Positions 9,715-17,636 of a stretch of DNA of 64,000 nucleotides are shown here, piece after piece. Position numbers and translations under genes: made by a program. The notes beneath the pieces are model-generated. The model was not told where the DNA came from. It searched no databases and saw only the letters and a list, made by a program, of their open reading frames with translations. Source of the DNA: Paenibacillus sp. (GTDB lineage: Bacteria > Bacillota > Bacilli > Paenibacillales > Paenibacillaceae). The DNA is taken from the NCBI GenBank assembly GCA_031254035.1, contig JAIRVF010000042.1:1-64000 (forward strand), given 5' to 3'. Within the stretch, counting starts at the first letter, position 1. Each line of letters starts with the position of its first letter.

Positions 9715-10575
9715 TCACACCTCCCATACGCCAGTTGCTGCTGCAATTTTGGCATAATCCGCGAAGTCCCGCGGTTCCCGCCCCAGGGCACACTGGACAC
9801 CATCCGCCAGATGGGAATTGCGCCCATCAAGTACCTGGGTGAACAGGTAGGATAACAATGCCACGTACTCTTCCGGTACCTCTTGCTGCTCCAACATTGA
9901 CAGGAACTGCTCATGGGTAAGGTACGTATATTTAACCTCTCTGCCGCTCGCTTTGGCAATGGCCTCCGTTGCTTCCGCAAATGTAATGGAGCGGGGGCCA
10001 GTGAGCTCATAAATTTGACCGATATGATCGTCGCCGGTTAATGCCACAACTGCAACATCCGCAATATCGTCCGCATCAATAAAAGGCTCTTTCACATCAC
10101 TTACAGGCAGAGCGACCTCGCCACCCAGCACCATATCCAGCAGAAAGCTTTCGCTAAAATTTTGGCAAAACCAACTTGCCCGCACAATCGTCCAATCCGC
10201 ATCCGAATTTTGTAAAGCCTTCTCACTAAGTTGAGCTTCTTCCTCTCCCCTGCCCGACAAGAGCACTAGACGCTTCACTCCATGATCTACCGCCATTCTG
10301 GCGAATCTTTCGATTGCATCGGCAGCCCCCGGGACGGCGAGATCAGGGTAAAAGCTGATGTAGGCTGCTCTCACATTTGCCAATGATGACAACCAGGTAT
10401 TTGAGTCTTCCCAATCAAAGGGCAGTTCCCCGGATCGGGAACCGATTCGTACCGGAAAACCAAGCTTTGTAAGCCTCTCCGCTACACGACGACCCGTCTT
10501 CCCAGTTCCTCCAAGCACCAAGATGGGTTGCTCCGAACGAGAATCCTGTACTACCTTCGCAGCCTGTTTGTTCAT
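9715..10575 (-). CDS. NmrA-like NAD(P)-binding oxidoreductase
   Basis: 286 residues. GAGGAG at 10583-10588 is 7 nt from ATG 10575, while the ATG at 10581 is too close to it. The Rossmann nucleotide-binding loop is ILVLGGTGKTGRRVAERL near residue 20. Further marks are RIGSRSGE, LVLLSGRGEEEA, an ADWTIVRASWFCQNF stretch and the C-terminal substrate-side region, all of the NmrA/atypical SDR type related to azoreductase-like and quinone oxidoreductases. It is co-transcribed behind the MarR gene and ahead of DUF1772, a set commonly induced by quinones or phenolics. The substrate is inferred only by analogy. Confidence 0.85.
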   Translation of the reverse strand: MNKQAAKVVQDSRSEQPILVLGGTGKTGRRVAERLTKLGFPVRIGSRSGELPFDWEDSNTWLSSLANVRAAYISFYPDLAVPGAADAIERFARMAVDHGVKRLVLLSGRGEEEAQLSEKALQNSDADWTIVRASWFCQNFSESFLLDMVLGGEVALPVSDVKEPFIDADDIADVAVVALTGDDHIGQIYELTGPRSITFAEATEAIAKASGREVKYTYLTHEQFLSMLEQQEVPEEYVALLSYLFTQVLDGRNSHLADGVQCALGREPRDFADYAKIAAATGVWEV

Positions 10576-10593
10576 TTGCATTCCTCCTCACAA

Positions 10594-10609
10594 TTGTTTG
10601 TGCAAGCAA
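10594..10609. promoter_or_regulatory. MarR-type operator, intragenic spacer copy
   Basis: TTGTTTG-TG-CAAGCAA, a 16-bp inverted repeat with one mismatch, lies between marR and the NmrA-like gene. It matches the perfect copy at 11093-11108 in 14 of 16 positions. Confidence 0.6.
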
Positions 10610-10635
10610 ATGTCTAGTGAAAAATAAAATGAATT

Positions 10636-11061
10636 TCATTTGATTTCTTCCAACTGATCGCTGACCCCGTCTAATTGAAGGGAAAGTGCATCACTTTCTT
10701 CTCCGAGAATAGCTACATAACGGCTTCGAAGATTGTTCCAGCACTCATTAATGCTTTCTTCCAACGCTTTGCCTTCTTCTGTTGCGTAGATGAGCGATAA
10801 TCTGCCCTCCATCCGGTTGTACAGCAAGCCTTTGGCAGCGAGCTTCTCAATAAGACGAGTCACCGTGGATGGCTGAAGGTGTAAAATCTGCCCTAGTTCC
10901 TTCTGCGAAATACCGTCATTTTCATACACGGCCATAAGCAAAAATGCAGAGGTTGGTGACATTCCACTCGAAGCAAATTCATCTTCCGCCATTTTGCTAA
11001 TAACCCTGCCAAGACGATTCGCCGTGAAATAAAGACATTCTTTAAGATAAACCTCCAACAT
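10636..11061 (-). CDS. MarR-family transcriptional regulator
   Basis: 141 residues from ATG 11061 with GAGGT at 11069-11073; a longer reading to 11226 lacks an SD and passes through the operator. The winged-helix core is clear: TSAFLLMAVYENDGISQKELGQILHLQPSTVTRLIEKLAAKGLLYNRMEGR, followed by the wing and a long dimerisation helix. It lies upstream of and in the same direction as the NmrA-like and DUF1772 genes, with one operator in its own promoter and a second in the 60-bp gap to the next gene. Auto-repression relieved by a small phenolic or quinone ligand is the expected mode. Confidence 0.9.
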   Translation of the reverse strand: MLEVYLKECLYFTANRLGRVISKMAEDEFASSGMSPTSAFLLMAVYENDGISQKELGQILHLQPSTVTRLIEKLAAKGLLYNRMEGRLSLIYATEEGKALEESINECWNNLRSRYVAILGEESDALSLQLDGVSDQLEEIK

Positions 11062-11092
11062 GATTAAGACCTCGATTCTACGTTGTAAATAA

Positions 11093-11108
11093 TTGTTTGC
11101 ACAAACAA
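11093..11108. promoter_or_regulatory. MarR-type operator, perfect palindrome
   Basis: TTGTTTGCACAAACAA is a perfect 16-bp palindrome, 32 bp upstream of the marR start codon. Its imperfect twin at 10594-10609 precedes the next gene in the operon. Confidence 0.7.
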
Positions 11109-11171
11109 CCTTAATAAAATTTCCGCTTTTTGTCAATGGGCTCTTTGAGGCTATTTTAGGGGAGTTGGCCA

Positions 11172-12743
11172 TTGAGCCATGAAGCAAAATTTGGTTTAAT
11201 TGGTGATATAAAACTATACAATCCACATAAAGTGAGGGAGCCTATTATTCGTACCTTTTTCATTTTAACTTTCGTCGCCTTTTTTTGCCTTTTACCCTTC
11301 ACAAACGCAAATGCAGCATCGAATCAACTGCTGGATAAGGTGCAGTTGATTGATACGGAGATTCAGCAAAACATGAAGCGTTTTAATATTCCTGGCATGG
11401 CATTCGTGCTAGCAAACGAGGAAGGCATTATTTATGCCAAAGGATATGGATTTAATGAGTTTGGAGGTACCCAGAAAGTTAATTCACAAACGAATTTTAA
11501 AATTGGTTCGATCTCCAAAGTGTTCACCTCATTAGCCATAATGCAGCTTCGTGATCAAGGGTTAGTTCAATTGGATGTCCCGGTCAAACAATACTTACCA
11601 TGGTTTGCAACGAAGGATACCTCCCTATCAGGCCGTATAACCGTTAGAGACTTGCTTCATCATACAAGTGGGCTTCCAGGTCGCCTTAATGCACATGATG
11701 TTGAAGGTTCGGATATGAATCTAGTTTCATCACAACTAAAACACAAACTCCAGAATGTACATCTAGTCGCGCCTCCTGGCGAAAAATATGAATATACCAA
11801 CATGAATTATGACTTGCTGCAATTAATCGCCGAGCAGGTGACAAAACAACCTTTTCCCGATTATATGAGTCAAAAAGTGTTTCATCCACTTGGAATGAGT
11901 CGGACAGCTTTTACTCCTGGCAATCCATTGTCAAATTCAGCGACCGGTCATCGGTACATTTGGGGAGATATCCATCCATTTCACGAAAATTTGTCCTTTG
12001 CTACTTTGGGCTCTGCGGGATTATCAACGAATGCTGAAGATTTGGGTAAGTATATTTCTTTTCTTTTAAGTAGTTCTTCAAAAATGGGCAATTCCGTTCT
12101 TCATTCAACCAGCCTTACTGAAATGCAGCATGCAACTATTTCCGACGAATCGATCGGTCATGGGTACGGTTGGGATATCACTCGAAATACCATCGAGAAA
12201 ACTGGGGGACTCCCGGGGTTCACTGCTAATCTAATTGTTTTCCCTGGGAGGGACTACGGTTTTGCACTGCTCGCAAACTCTAAACAAAATATAACGGATG
12301 AAACCAACTTTAATATTTCTCGAATCCTAGAGGGAGGCTCCCCATCCTATTTATCCAAGCAAGACTTTCCTTCGGTTTCTTCAGAAAATAAAATCATACT
12401 TGGGGTCAGCGCTTTATTGATCATCGTGACACTGCTAATGTGGCTGCCAACAATTATTTTACGGATCAGCAGGAACATGCGTTACTCATTCAAAAGACCA
12501 AACCTTATCACCATCCTCATGTGCTGGGTTTTGAATGGTTTCATGCTCATTGGGGTGTTGTATTACATTTTTTATCTCGTTCCATATGAAAGCGGGGTTC
12601 CATCTCTTGATCGACTAACCATCGCCCCCGATTTTGTGAATGGATTGACCATACTTTCCATATCCTACTTAGCTTTTAGTATTTCTCTAGTTTGTAAGTC
12701 GCTGTTACGAAGATCTACGGCTATTTTTGATTCGCGAAAATAA
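11172..12743 (+). CDS. secreted/membrane serine hydrolase, beta-lactamase class C fold
   Basis: 523 residues from TTG 11172, supported by AGGGGAG at 11158-11164. A hydrophobic export signal lies at residues 25-48 (FFILTFVAFFCLLPFTNANA). The catalytic SxxK is S113-I-S-K116, the YxN motif is in EYTNMNYD, HHTSGLPG follows the SxxK domain and the KTG-like triad is EKTGGLPGF. After the enzyme domain (to about residue 395) come three membrane helices, at roughly 412-432, 450-475 and 488-508, which anchor it to the membrane. Such proteins act as D-aminopeptidases, esterases or PBP-like enzymes on the cell surface. The exact substrate cannot be inferred. Confidence 0.88.
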   Translation: MSHEAKFGLIGDIKLYNPHKVREPIIRTFFILTFVAFFCLLPFTNANAASNQLLDKVQLIDTEIQQNMKRFNIPGMAFVLANEEGIIYAKGYGFNEFGGTQKVNSQTNFKIGSISKVFTSLAIMQLRDQGLVQLDVPVKQYLPWFATKDTSLSGRITVRDLLHHTSGLPGRLNAHDVEGSDMNLVSSQLKHKLQNVHLVAPPGEKYEYTNMNYDLLQLIAEQVTKQPFPDYMSQKVFHPLGMSRTAFTPGNPLSNSATGHRYIWGDIHPFHENLSFATLGSAGLSTNAEDLGKYISFLLSSSSKMGNSVLHSTSLTEMQHATISDESIGHGYGWDITRNTIEKTGGLPGFTANLIVFPGRDYGFALLANSKQNITDETNFNISRILEGGSPSYLSKQDFPSVSSENKIILGVSALLIIVTLLMWLPTIILRISRNMRYSFKRPNLITILMCWVLNGFMLIGVLYYIFYLVPYESGVPSLDRLTIAPDFVNGLTILSISYLAFSISLVCKSLLRRSTAIFDSRK

Positions 12744-12796
12744 TTTGCCTCTTATAAAAGGATCGCTTTTGTTTCGGGCCTCAAATAGCTAAACTA

Positions 12797-12828
12797 AAGC
12801 CACTCCCTTTCGGGAGTGGCTTCTTAGA
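12797..12828 (+). terminator. terminator after the serine hydrolase gene
   Basis: AAGCCACTCCC (12797-12807) pairs perfectly with GGGAGTGGCTT (12812-12822) over a 4-nt loop, then TCTT. It lies between convergent genes and may serve both. Confidence 0.75.
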
Positions 12829-12937
12829 GTATCTGTACGCCTCCACATTCTATAAGGCACTATATATCCTGATGCCAAAGCTTCTTTGCTTGAATATTTC
12901 TTCTACATACTCTGAATCGACACCTGACCAGCCAGCG

Positions 12938-13933
12938 CTACTCTCCGGCACCGTAAGAATCTTCATGCACCAATCCGCGAATAAAAGCCTCGAAATTGTC
13001 TGCCAACTTGGTGACCTTGTAGTTACTTTCTTTATCTACGTAAACGACCTCTGGTTCGCCATCATTTCCGGATGGGCGATAGTCCAGCATGACGATCCCG
13101 GAATCGGCAGGAGTATCACAGAACATCACGCCAAATTCCGGATAACCACCATTTTCAATGGTTGGCCAGCTGCCTGATTCGCCGCATAGCGAATGCTTCT
13201 TCTCTTGTCCGATACCCAAAATGCCTGAAATGGTAATATGATCTTTTCCACCAGAGACGGTCCCTTGCAAAGGAAAACGTCTGTTTTGAGGAATACCACC
13301 ATTATGCAGCTTCATCATTTCAATATAAAAAGCAGGCAACCTGAAGACAAGCCGTTCTTCCACAGCAGCAATCTGCTCATCCGTAGGTGGATCTAAAATA
13401 TATTTTTCAAACGCCTCTTCTCGATCATCCCAGAATTTTGCAGAATCGGAATCTGTATTTACCCGGGGTCTTGATCCAGACTCCACCTTAGCGTTCTTTT
13501 CAGTATTAGACTCCGTGTCCGGTTCAGCATTCAACTCCGCAGCGGATTCCTCTTGCTCTTCGGACTCCCCAGCCGAATCTTGCTCCGTTTTACTATCAAT
13601 CCACTGTAGAAATTCCAAAGCATCCTCATCTACAGGGGCTAATTGATTTACGATTTCAAACTCTCTCCGGGCATCATCATATCGATCCAAATAATAATAC
13701 GCTGTGCCTATACGATAATGCCAAAGGGGGTCATCTTTACCCTCTTCCGCAACAATTAAAAACTGTTCAGCTGCCTCATCATAACGTTCGAGATTATTTA
13801 ACGCTCTACCCAAATGGCTGACCAGCACATAATCTCTGTCCTGGGCGGGAATCTCCGTAATTGCCTCTACGATTTCTTCGAATTGATCCTCTTCATGCCA
13901 CTGGTCCAGCTTTGTCAAAAGTTCATCCTGCAT
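12938..13933 (-). CDS. TPR protein fused to a SMI1/KNR4 domain
   Basis: 331 residues. Residues 1-110 are tetratricopeptide-like helices (DRDYVLVSHLGRALNNLERY, then WHYRIGTAYYYLDRYDDARR). An acidic low-complexity linker rich in E, S and T spans about 115-160. Residues 175-325 form a SMI1/KNR4 domain (PPTDEQIAAVEERL, LPAFYIEMMKLHNGG, IPQNRRFPL, GIVMLDYRP). SMI1 domains are the most common immunity fold in polymorphic toxin systems but also act as general protein-binding modules. No matching toxin gene is directly adjacent; the barnase gene lies 2 kb upstream and already has its own barstar. Function therefore open. Confidence 0.85.
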   Translation of the reverse strand: MQDELLTKLDQWHEEDQFEEIVEAITEIPAQDRDYVLVSHLGRALNNLERYDEAAEQFLIVAEEGKDDPLWHYRIGTAYYYLDRYDDARREFEIVNQLAPVDEDALEFLQWIDSKTEQDSAGESEEQEESAAELNAEPDTESNTEKNAKVESGSRPRVNTDSDSAKFWDDREEAFEKYILDPPTDEQIAAVEERLVFRLPAFYIEMMKLHNGGIPQNRRFPLQGTVSGGKDHITISGILGIGQEKKHSLCGESGSWPTIENGGYPEFGVMFCDTPADSGIVMLDYRPSGNDGEPEVVYVDKESNYKVTKLADNFEAFIRGLVHEDSYGAGE

Positions 13934-14047
13934 CTTTTAAGCCCCCCCAAAATAATCCTTTTTGTGATTATACCATTTCCGGGACATCACTCTCCAGCAA
14001 GGCAAAGATCGAAAAGCCTGCTGTAAACATTGTCACTCTGTCTCATC

Positions 14048-15013
14048 TTAGTTCAGCTTAAGCGTTTCTAATACTTTCCCTAAAACTTCCTCCCGGTTAG
14101 ACCAATGAATATAATGCTCGGAATGAGGTAGCGTCTCCTGATAACTATCATTGGACCAATTCATTAGCTGTTTCTGAGACTTTACCCAATCCTCCCCAGT
14201 GTCTGACGATAAAATGATCAGAGGAATATCCTTTAAGTGGCCTCCCTCAATCACCGACTGGGCATTTGCATGGATGTTCTTTATAGCGTCTACATTGCTA
14301 TACTCCCCAATATGGTTATAGTACATGGCAGCGTCCAGACTTTTGATTTCATCCGGAAGCTGTTTATTACGTATATTTTCACCCGTAAACGGAAGCAGCA
14401 ATCCGACATTCCCTAGCGCTCGAACCATCCCTGTCGCTCGAAATCCCGCAAATACCCGATTTATAACATATGACCTCATCTCGGAATCCTGTGCATAATA
14501 TTCAGGACTACCGCCATCAAGAAGCAAAATCCCGTTTACTTCATCCGGATATTTTTGCGCATATCGAAGGGCTTCCAATGAGGCAAGTGAATGGCCTACC
14601 AATATATAAGGGGCTTTTTCACCCGCCTTGTGGAGCAGCTCGTGCAGTTCTTCGGCTACGGTATCGATGGTTCTTGGTATATTTGTTGTCTCGCTCCAAC
14701 CAAAACCTGCATGGTCATAACTAATCGTTCTTGCATACGGCTGCAATTGGCTTTGCAGATAATAAAAATCTGTGAGGGCACTCGGTGTTCCCGATCCCGC
14801 AATAAAAACAATTGTGGACTCGCCTTTACCGGTACCATATAAATGAATGTCATGGGAATTAATTCGATAGATGTGCCCTTTGGGGGGATACTTGCGCAGT
14901 TCCATGTCCATCATAACCTTTTGCCAAACAGCGCCGATGACAAGCAGCAAAAGGAAGATAAATAGAAGCTTAGCTCCTAATCTTAATTTTCTTTTCCGGA
15001 TTGTTTTTATCAT
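14048..15013 (-). CDS. membrane-anchored alpha/beta hydrolase
   Basis: 321 residues. One N-terminal helix (residues 13-30, KLLFIFLLLLVIGAVW) gives a membrane anchor. The fold is recognisable from FIAGSGTPSAL (oxyanion loop), SYDHAGFGWSE, the nucleophile elbow VGHSLASLEAL with Ser142, LLLDGGSPEYY, and a C-terminal SEHYIHW whose His300 is the likely catalytic base. Similar proteins are lipase/esterase or proline-iminopeptidase relatives. No strong SD is visible before ATG 15013; AGGAAA is 13 nt away. It sits at the end of the minus-strand run that starts with the barnase gene, 38 bp after the truncated membrane protein. Confidence 0.85.
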   Translation of the reverse strand: MIKTIRKRKLRLGAKLLFIFLLLLVIGAVWQKVMMDMELRKYPPKGHIYRINSHDIHLYGTGKGESTIVFIAGSGTPSALTDFYYLQSQLQPYARTISYDHAGFGWSETTNIPRTIDTVAEELHELLHKAGEKAPYILVGHSLASLEALRYAQKYPDEVNGILLLDGGSPEYYAQDSEMRSYVINRVFAGFRATGMVRALGNVGLLLPFTGENIRNKQLPDEIKSLDAAMYYNHIGEYSNVDAIKNIHANAQSVIEGGHLKDIPLIILSSDTGEDWVKSQKQLMNWSNDSYQETLPHSEHYIHWSNREEVLGKVLETLKLN

Positions 15014-15051
15014 AAGGATTGGCTAGTTTCCTGATAGAGATCAGGGACTCC

Positions 15052-15576
15052 TTAACTTTGAAGTGGGTTCCTTAAATGAAAATCAACCATCATTATTACG
15101 TGGACGACCGTGTTTGCATAGTTTTGTTCAAGAAGACCTGCAAGCTTATCGATCGAATCATCGGTTTTCGAATTGTAAAAGATAAAGTGCTCCGTCTCCA
15201 GCCGATTCTTATAAAAACTGGATTCTAATGACGACAGGTTCAAATAGATAAAAATAAAAGATATTAGCGCAATAACAGAAAGGGCCACCCGCTTACCTAT
15301 CTTTTGTGGAAATAAAGGGGCTGCTTTCATCTTTCGGATTAGGCGGTAGGATGCAAAAAGGAACAGAAGCGTCCATACCACACCGAATATCGTGTCCGCT
15401 TTATTGAGATCCCCTACCCAGAAATAGATAAAAAAAGACGCCGCTGCCAGCAAACAGAGAGCACTGCCCGAAAGGCTTGTTCTGCCGGATTTCCACACCC
15501 ACAATATGAGCAGGCCAGGAATCAATATATTAGTAATAACCCAATCAATGAGCAGTATGCTCCCCCCAATCGCCAT
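15052..15576 (-). CDS. four-helix membrane protein, probably truncated
   Basis: 174 residues. Hydrophobic segments are at about 5-29, 36-53, 62-78 and 97-113. After them comes LETEHFIFYNSKTDDSIDKL and AGLLEQNYANTV, which reads like the first strand and helix of a peptidase-MA-type (gluzincin) domain of the kind that begins H-F-x-F. The protein then stops with an unrelated-looking tail, without any HExxH motif. I infer a gene truncated at its 3' end. It lies 43 bp downstream of barstar and 38 bp upstream of the hydrolase gene. Confidence 0.55.
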   Translation of the reverse strand: MAIGGSILLIDWVITNILIPGLLILWVWKSGRTSLSGSALCLLAAASFFIYFWVGDLNKADTIFGVVWTLLFLFASYRLIRKMKAAPLFPQKIGKRVALSVIALISFIFIYLNLSSLESSFYKNRLETEHFIFYNSKTDDSIDKLAGLLEQNYANTVVHVIMMVDFHLRNPLQS

Positions 15577-15619
15577 AGGAATCTAAAGAGATAAACCGGA
15601 CATCTACCTGAAATACTCC

Positions 15620-15892
15620 TTATTTTTTAGTCACGTATTCGAAGCTTATTTCATCATATTGATCCGCTGCATCCTGAAAAACCTCCACGATAGCGGAATA
15701 GCGTTTTTCAGGTGCAGAGTCTGCAATCCATCTGATTTTTAATGGCTTAGGCAAATGTCCAGTGACACAATCCCATAGAGCGTCCAGATTATGTCCGTAC
15801 CATTCAGGCAAGCCAAGCTTCTGCTTTAGCCAATCATGGGCATTATCATAACGGTCCGCCTCTGATTGTCTCAGCTCCACAACTCGACTCAT
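15620..15892 (-). CDS. barstar-family ribonuclease inhibitor
   Basis: 90 residues, the same size as B. amyloliquefaciens barstar. The binding helix LPEWYGHNLDALWDCVTG aligns with barstar residues 27-43; Asp37 and Asp41 match the key Asp35 and Asp39 that plug the barnase active site. Its ATG overlaps the barnase stop codon (ATGA, 15889-15892), so inhibitor translation is coupled to toxin translation. It acts in the cytoplasm, protecting the cell from enzyme that is not exported. Confidence 0.93.
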   Translation of the reverse strand: MSRVVELRQSEADRYDNAHDWLKQKLGLPEWYGHNLDALWDCVTGHLPKPLKIRWIADSAPEKRYSAIVEVFQDAADQYDEISFEYVTKK

Positions 15893-16413
15893 TTGGGAAC
15901 ACTGCCTTCCTTCGTAATATCCGTAAATGACTTATAATGATCGGTTGTCATATAAATCAATCCGTCATTCGAATAGATGATCCGATCCGCGCCGCGCGGT
16001 CCCTTTTTATAATTGATATCCGCTTCATACCAAATTCGGTTTTTCGCCTTAGGCAGCAGTCCCTCCCTATTCCCGAAGCGATCACCACCGATACTTTTAC
16101 CAGGTGCTACCTTATCCAAATTCCCTTTGGAAGCTACCCAACCGAGCTGCTCAGCTTCTTTTTTCGTAATGAAATTTGCTGGAAGTTCCTGATGTTTTCG
16201 AATGTAATCCGATACATCCTTAAAGCTGGTAAGCGGCAGCTGCTTTTGTTCTGTCTGGCTGGAACCGGATGCCGAAGGGCTTGATGGTTTGACGGTGAAA
16301 GAATGATCACTTCCATTCCCACAGCCAGTCAACAGAACCACTAGCATCACAATCATCGCTGCCAGCCACGAACGTGACCAGCGGCCCATTTGTTTCATGA
16401 ATGCATCAAACAT
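15889..16413 (-). CDS. barnase-type guanyl ribonuclease with a lipoprotein signal
   Basis: 174 residues. The signal peptide ends in a lipobox, VVLLTGC with Cys31, so the enzyme should be lipid-anchored outside the membrane rather than freely secreted like classical barnase. A Ser/Pro/Gln-rich spacer (residues 33-60) leads to a complete barnase domain: ITKKEAEQLGWVASKGNL, VAPGKSIGGDRFGNREG, WYEADINY. All catalytic residues are present: Lys96, Glu130 (the general base), Arg140, Arg144 and His159 in TTDHY. The start at 16413 has GAGGA upstream. It lies upstream of and overlaps its inhibitor. It cleaves RNA after guanosine. Confidence 0.93.
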   Translation of the reverse strand: MFDAFMKQMGRWSRSWLAAMIVMLVVLLTGCGNGSDHSFTVKPSSPSASGSSQTEQKQLPLTSFKDVSDYIRKHQELPANFITKKEAEQLGWVASKGNLDKVAPGKSIGGDRFGNREGLLPKAKNRIWYEADINYKKGPRGADRIIYSNDGLIYMTTDHYKSFTDITKEGSVPK

Positions 16414-16634
16414 CGTATGTCCTCGTTTCTACCTAGCGATTGCTCTTGTTGCTTGCTAACGGAGCATTGTGCAGGCTTCTCCTTCATTTCTGTAACAAGT
16501 TTAACAAAATCACTAAACAAAAGGTAGCAATGAACAGATAAATAAGCCGGATTCCTGTCCTGTTGTTGTACGGCAAAAATATAGCTGCCCCTTTGAAATG
16601 AGAACCAAGATTCAGTCTGTCCTTTGATGGGAAC

Positions 16635-16665
16635 AAACGAAAAAGGAGGGTAATTCCCCTCCTTT
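16635..16665 (-). terminator. terminator of the glycosyltransferase operon
   Basis: AAAGGAGGG (16642-16650) pairs with CCCTCCTTT (16657-16665). Read on the minus strand the stem is followed by TTTTTCGTTTG, ending the operon 12 bp after its last stop codon. Confidence 0.85.
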
Positions 16666-16676
16666 AACATCGTCTC

Positions 16677-17636
16677 TTATCGTTCATCAATGACTTGCTT
16701 ATAATACTCAATATATTGGTTTGTCATGATTTGACTGTTGAAATTCTCGGTTACATATTGCCGAAGTTTATCAGGCGTATACTTATAAATGGTGTATTTC
16801 AACTTTCTCTCCATTTCCTTCGGTGAATCGCAGATGAATTCGGGGAATCCTTTGAGTACTTCCTTTACGGCCCCTTCGTTCATGGCTAGAACCGGGGTTC
16901 CACACACTAATGCTTCAATCATAACGAGTCCGAACGGCTCTTGCCATTGAATAGGGAAAAGCAAGCAACGAGCATGTTTCAGCAAGTTTTGCCGATCTTG
17001 CCCTCCCACGGAGTCTACATAGGTCAGTTTCCGGTTCCGTTTCAGCCTTGGCGCTATTTCTTTATTAAAGTACGCAATGTCATGCTTGGGCCCTGCTATG
17101 ATGAGCCGACTATTCGTCCGTTCAGCAATGTCGATGGCGCGAACGACACCTTTATCACGGACAAGACGTCCCATAAACAATAAATAATCTTGTTTGGTTG
17201 CACTAAATTGATAATCGTCTGGTCGCAGGCCATTGTGAATAAAAACACCTTGCCCCTCCCCGATGGAATGTAATGCGTTATCACTGACATACACCGGATT
17301 GGCCGCGTTTGTTTTGTTCGGAATGTGGCGAGTCGACACAATCGGATGCTCGAGTTCTTGATTACTCATCGTGGATGAAAACGTGTGGTCATGAACGACA
17401 TCGACGTTCGGAGGAAGTGTATGCTTTACAAAAGTACCAATTTCACCTTCACCAAGAAAATCGAAAGGATAGCTAATAACCGTCCCACTACTGCGGCTGT
17501 TTCCACGGGCATATAAAAAAACATCATGCCCTTTTCGTGCTAATCCTTCACTTAACTCATAGACGATCCTTTCCGTTCCACCATCCTTCTCAGGCGGCAT
17601 AACTGTCGTATTCGGAGCTACGACAACAATCCTCAT
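16677..17636 (-). CDS. glycosyltransferase family 4
   Basis: 319 residues, somewhat short for GT4. The N-terminal acceptor domain has MPPEKDGGTERIVYELSEGL and the loop LARKGHDVFLYARG. The donor domain has LLFMGRLVRDKGVVRAIDIA and the EX7E region QEPFGLVMIEALVCGTPVLA with the two conserved glutamates, followed by GAVKEVL. It is the third gene of an operon, overlapping the preceding gene by 4 nt (ATGA at 17633-17636), and ends at a strong terminator. It transfers a sugar from an NDP-sugar with retention of configuration; donor and acceptor are not deducible. Confidence 0.93.
   Translation of the reverse strand: MRIVVVAPNTTVMPPEKDGGTERIVYELSEGLARKGHDVFLYARGNSRSSGTVISYPFDFLGEGEIGTFVKHTLPPNVDVVHDHTFSSTMSNQELEHPIVSTRHIPNKTNAANPVYVSDNALHSIGEGQGVFIHNGLRPDDYQFSATKQDYLLFMGRLVRDKGVVRAIDIAERTNSRLIIAGPKHDIAYFNKEIAPRLKRNRKLTYVDSVGGQDRQNLLKHARCLLFPIQWQEPFGLVMIEALVCGTPVLAMNEGAVKEVLKGFPEFICDSPKEMERKLKYTIYKYTPDKLRQYVTENFNSQIMTNQYIEYYKQVIDER

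Noticed and set aside
16395..16670. 91-codon ORF upstream of the barnase gene on the minus strand
   Set aside because: Its start lies within the terminator of the glycosyltransferase operon, it has no SD of its own, and its 3' end overlaps the well-supported barnase start.
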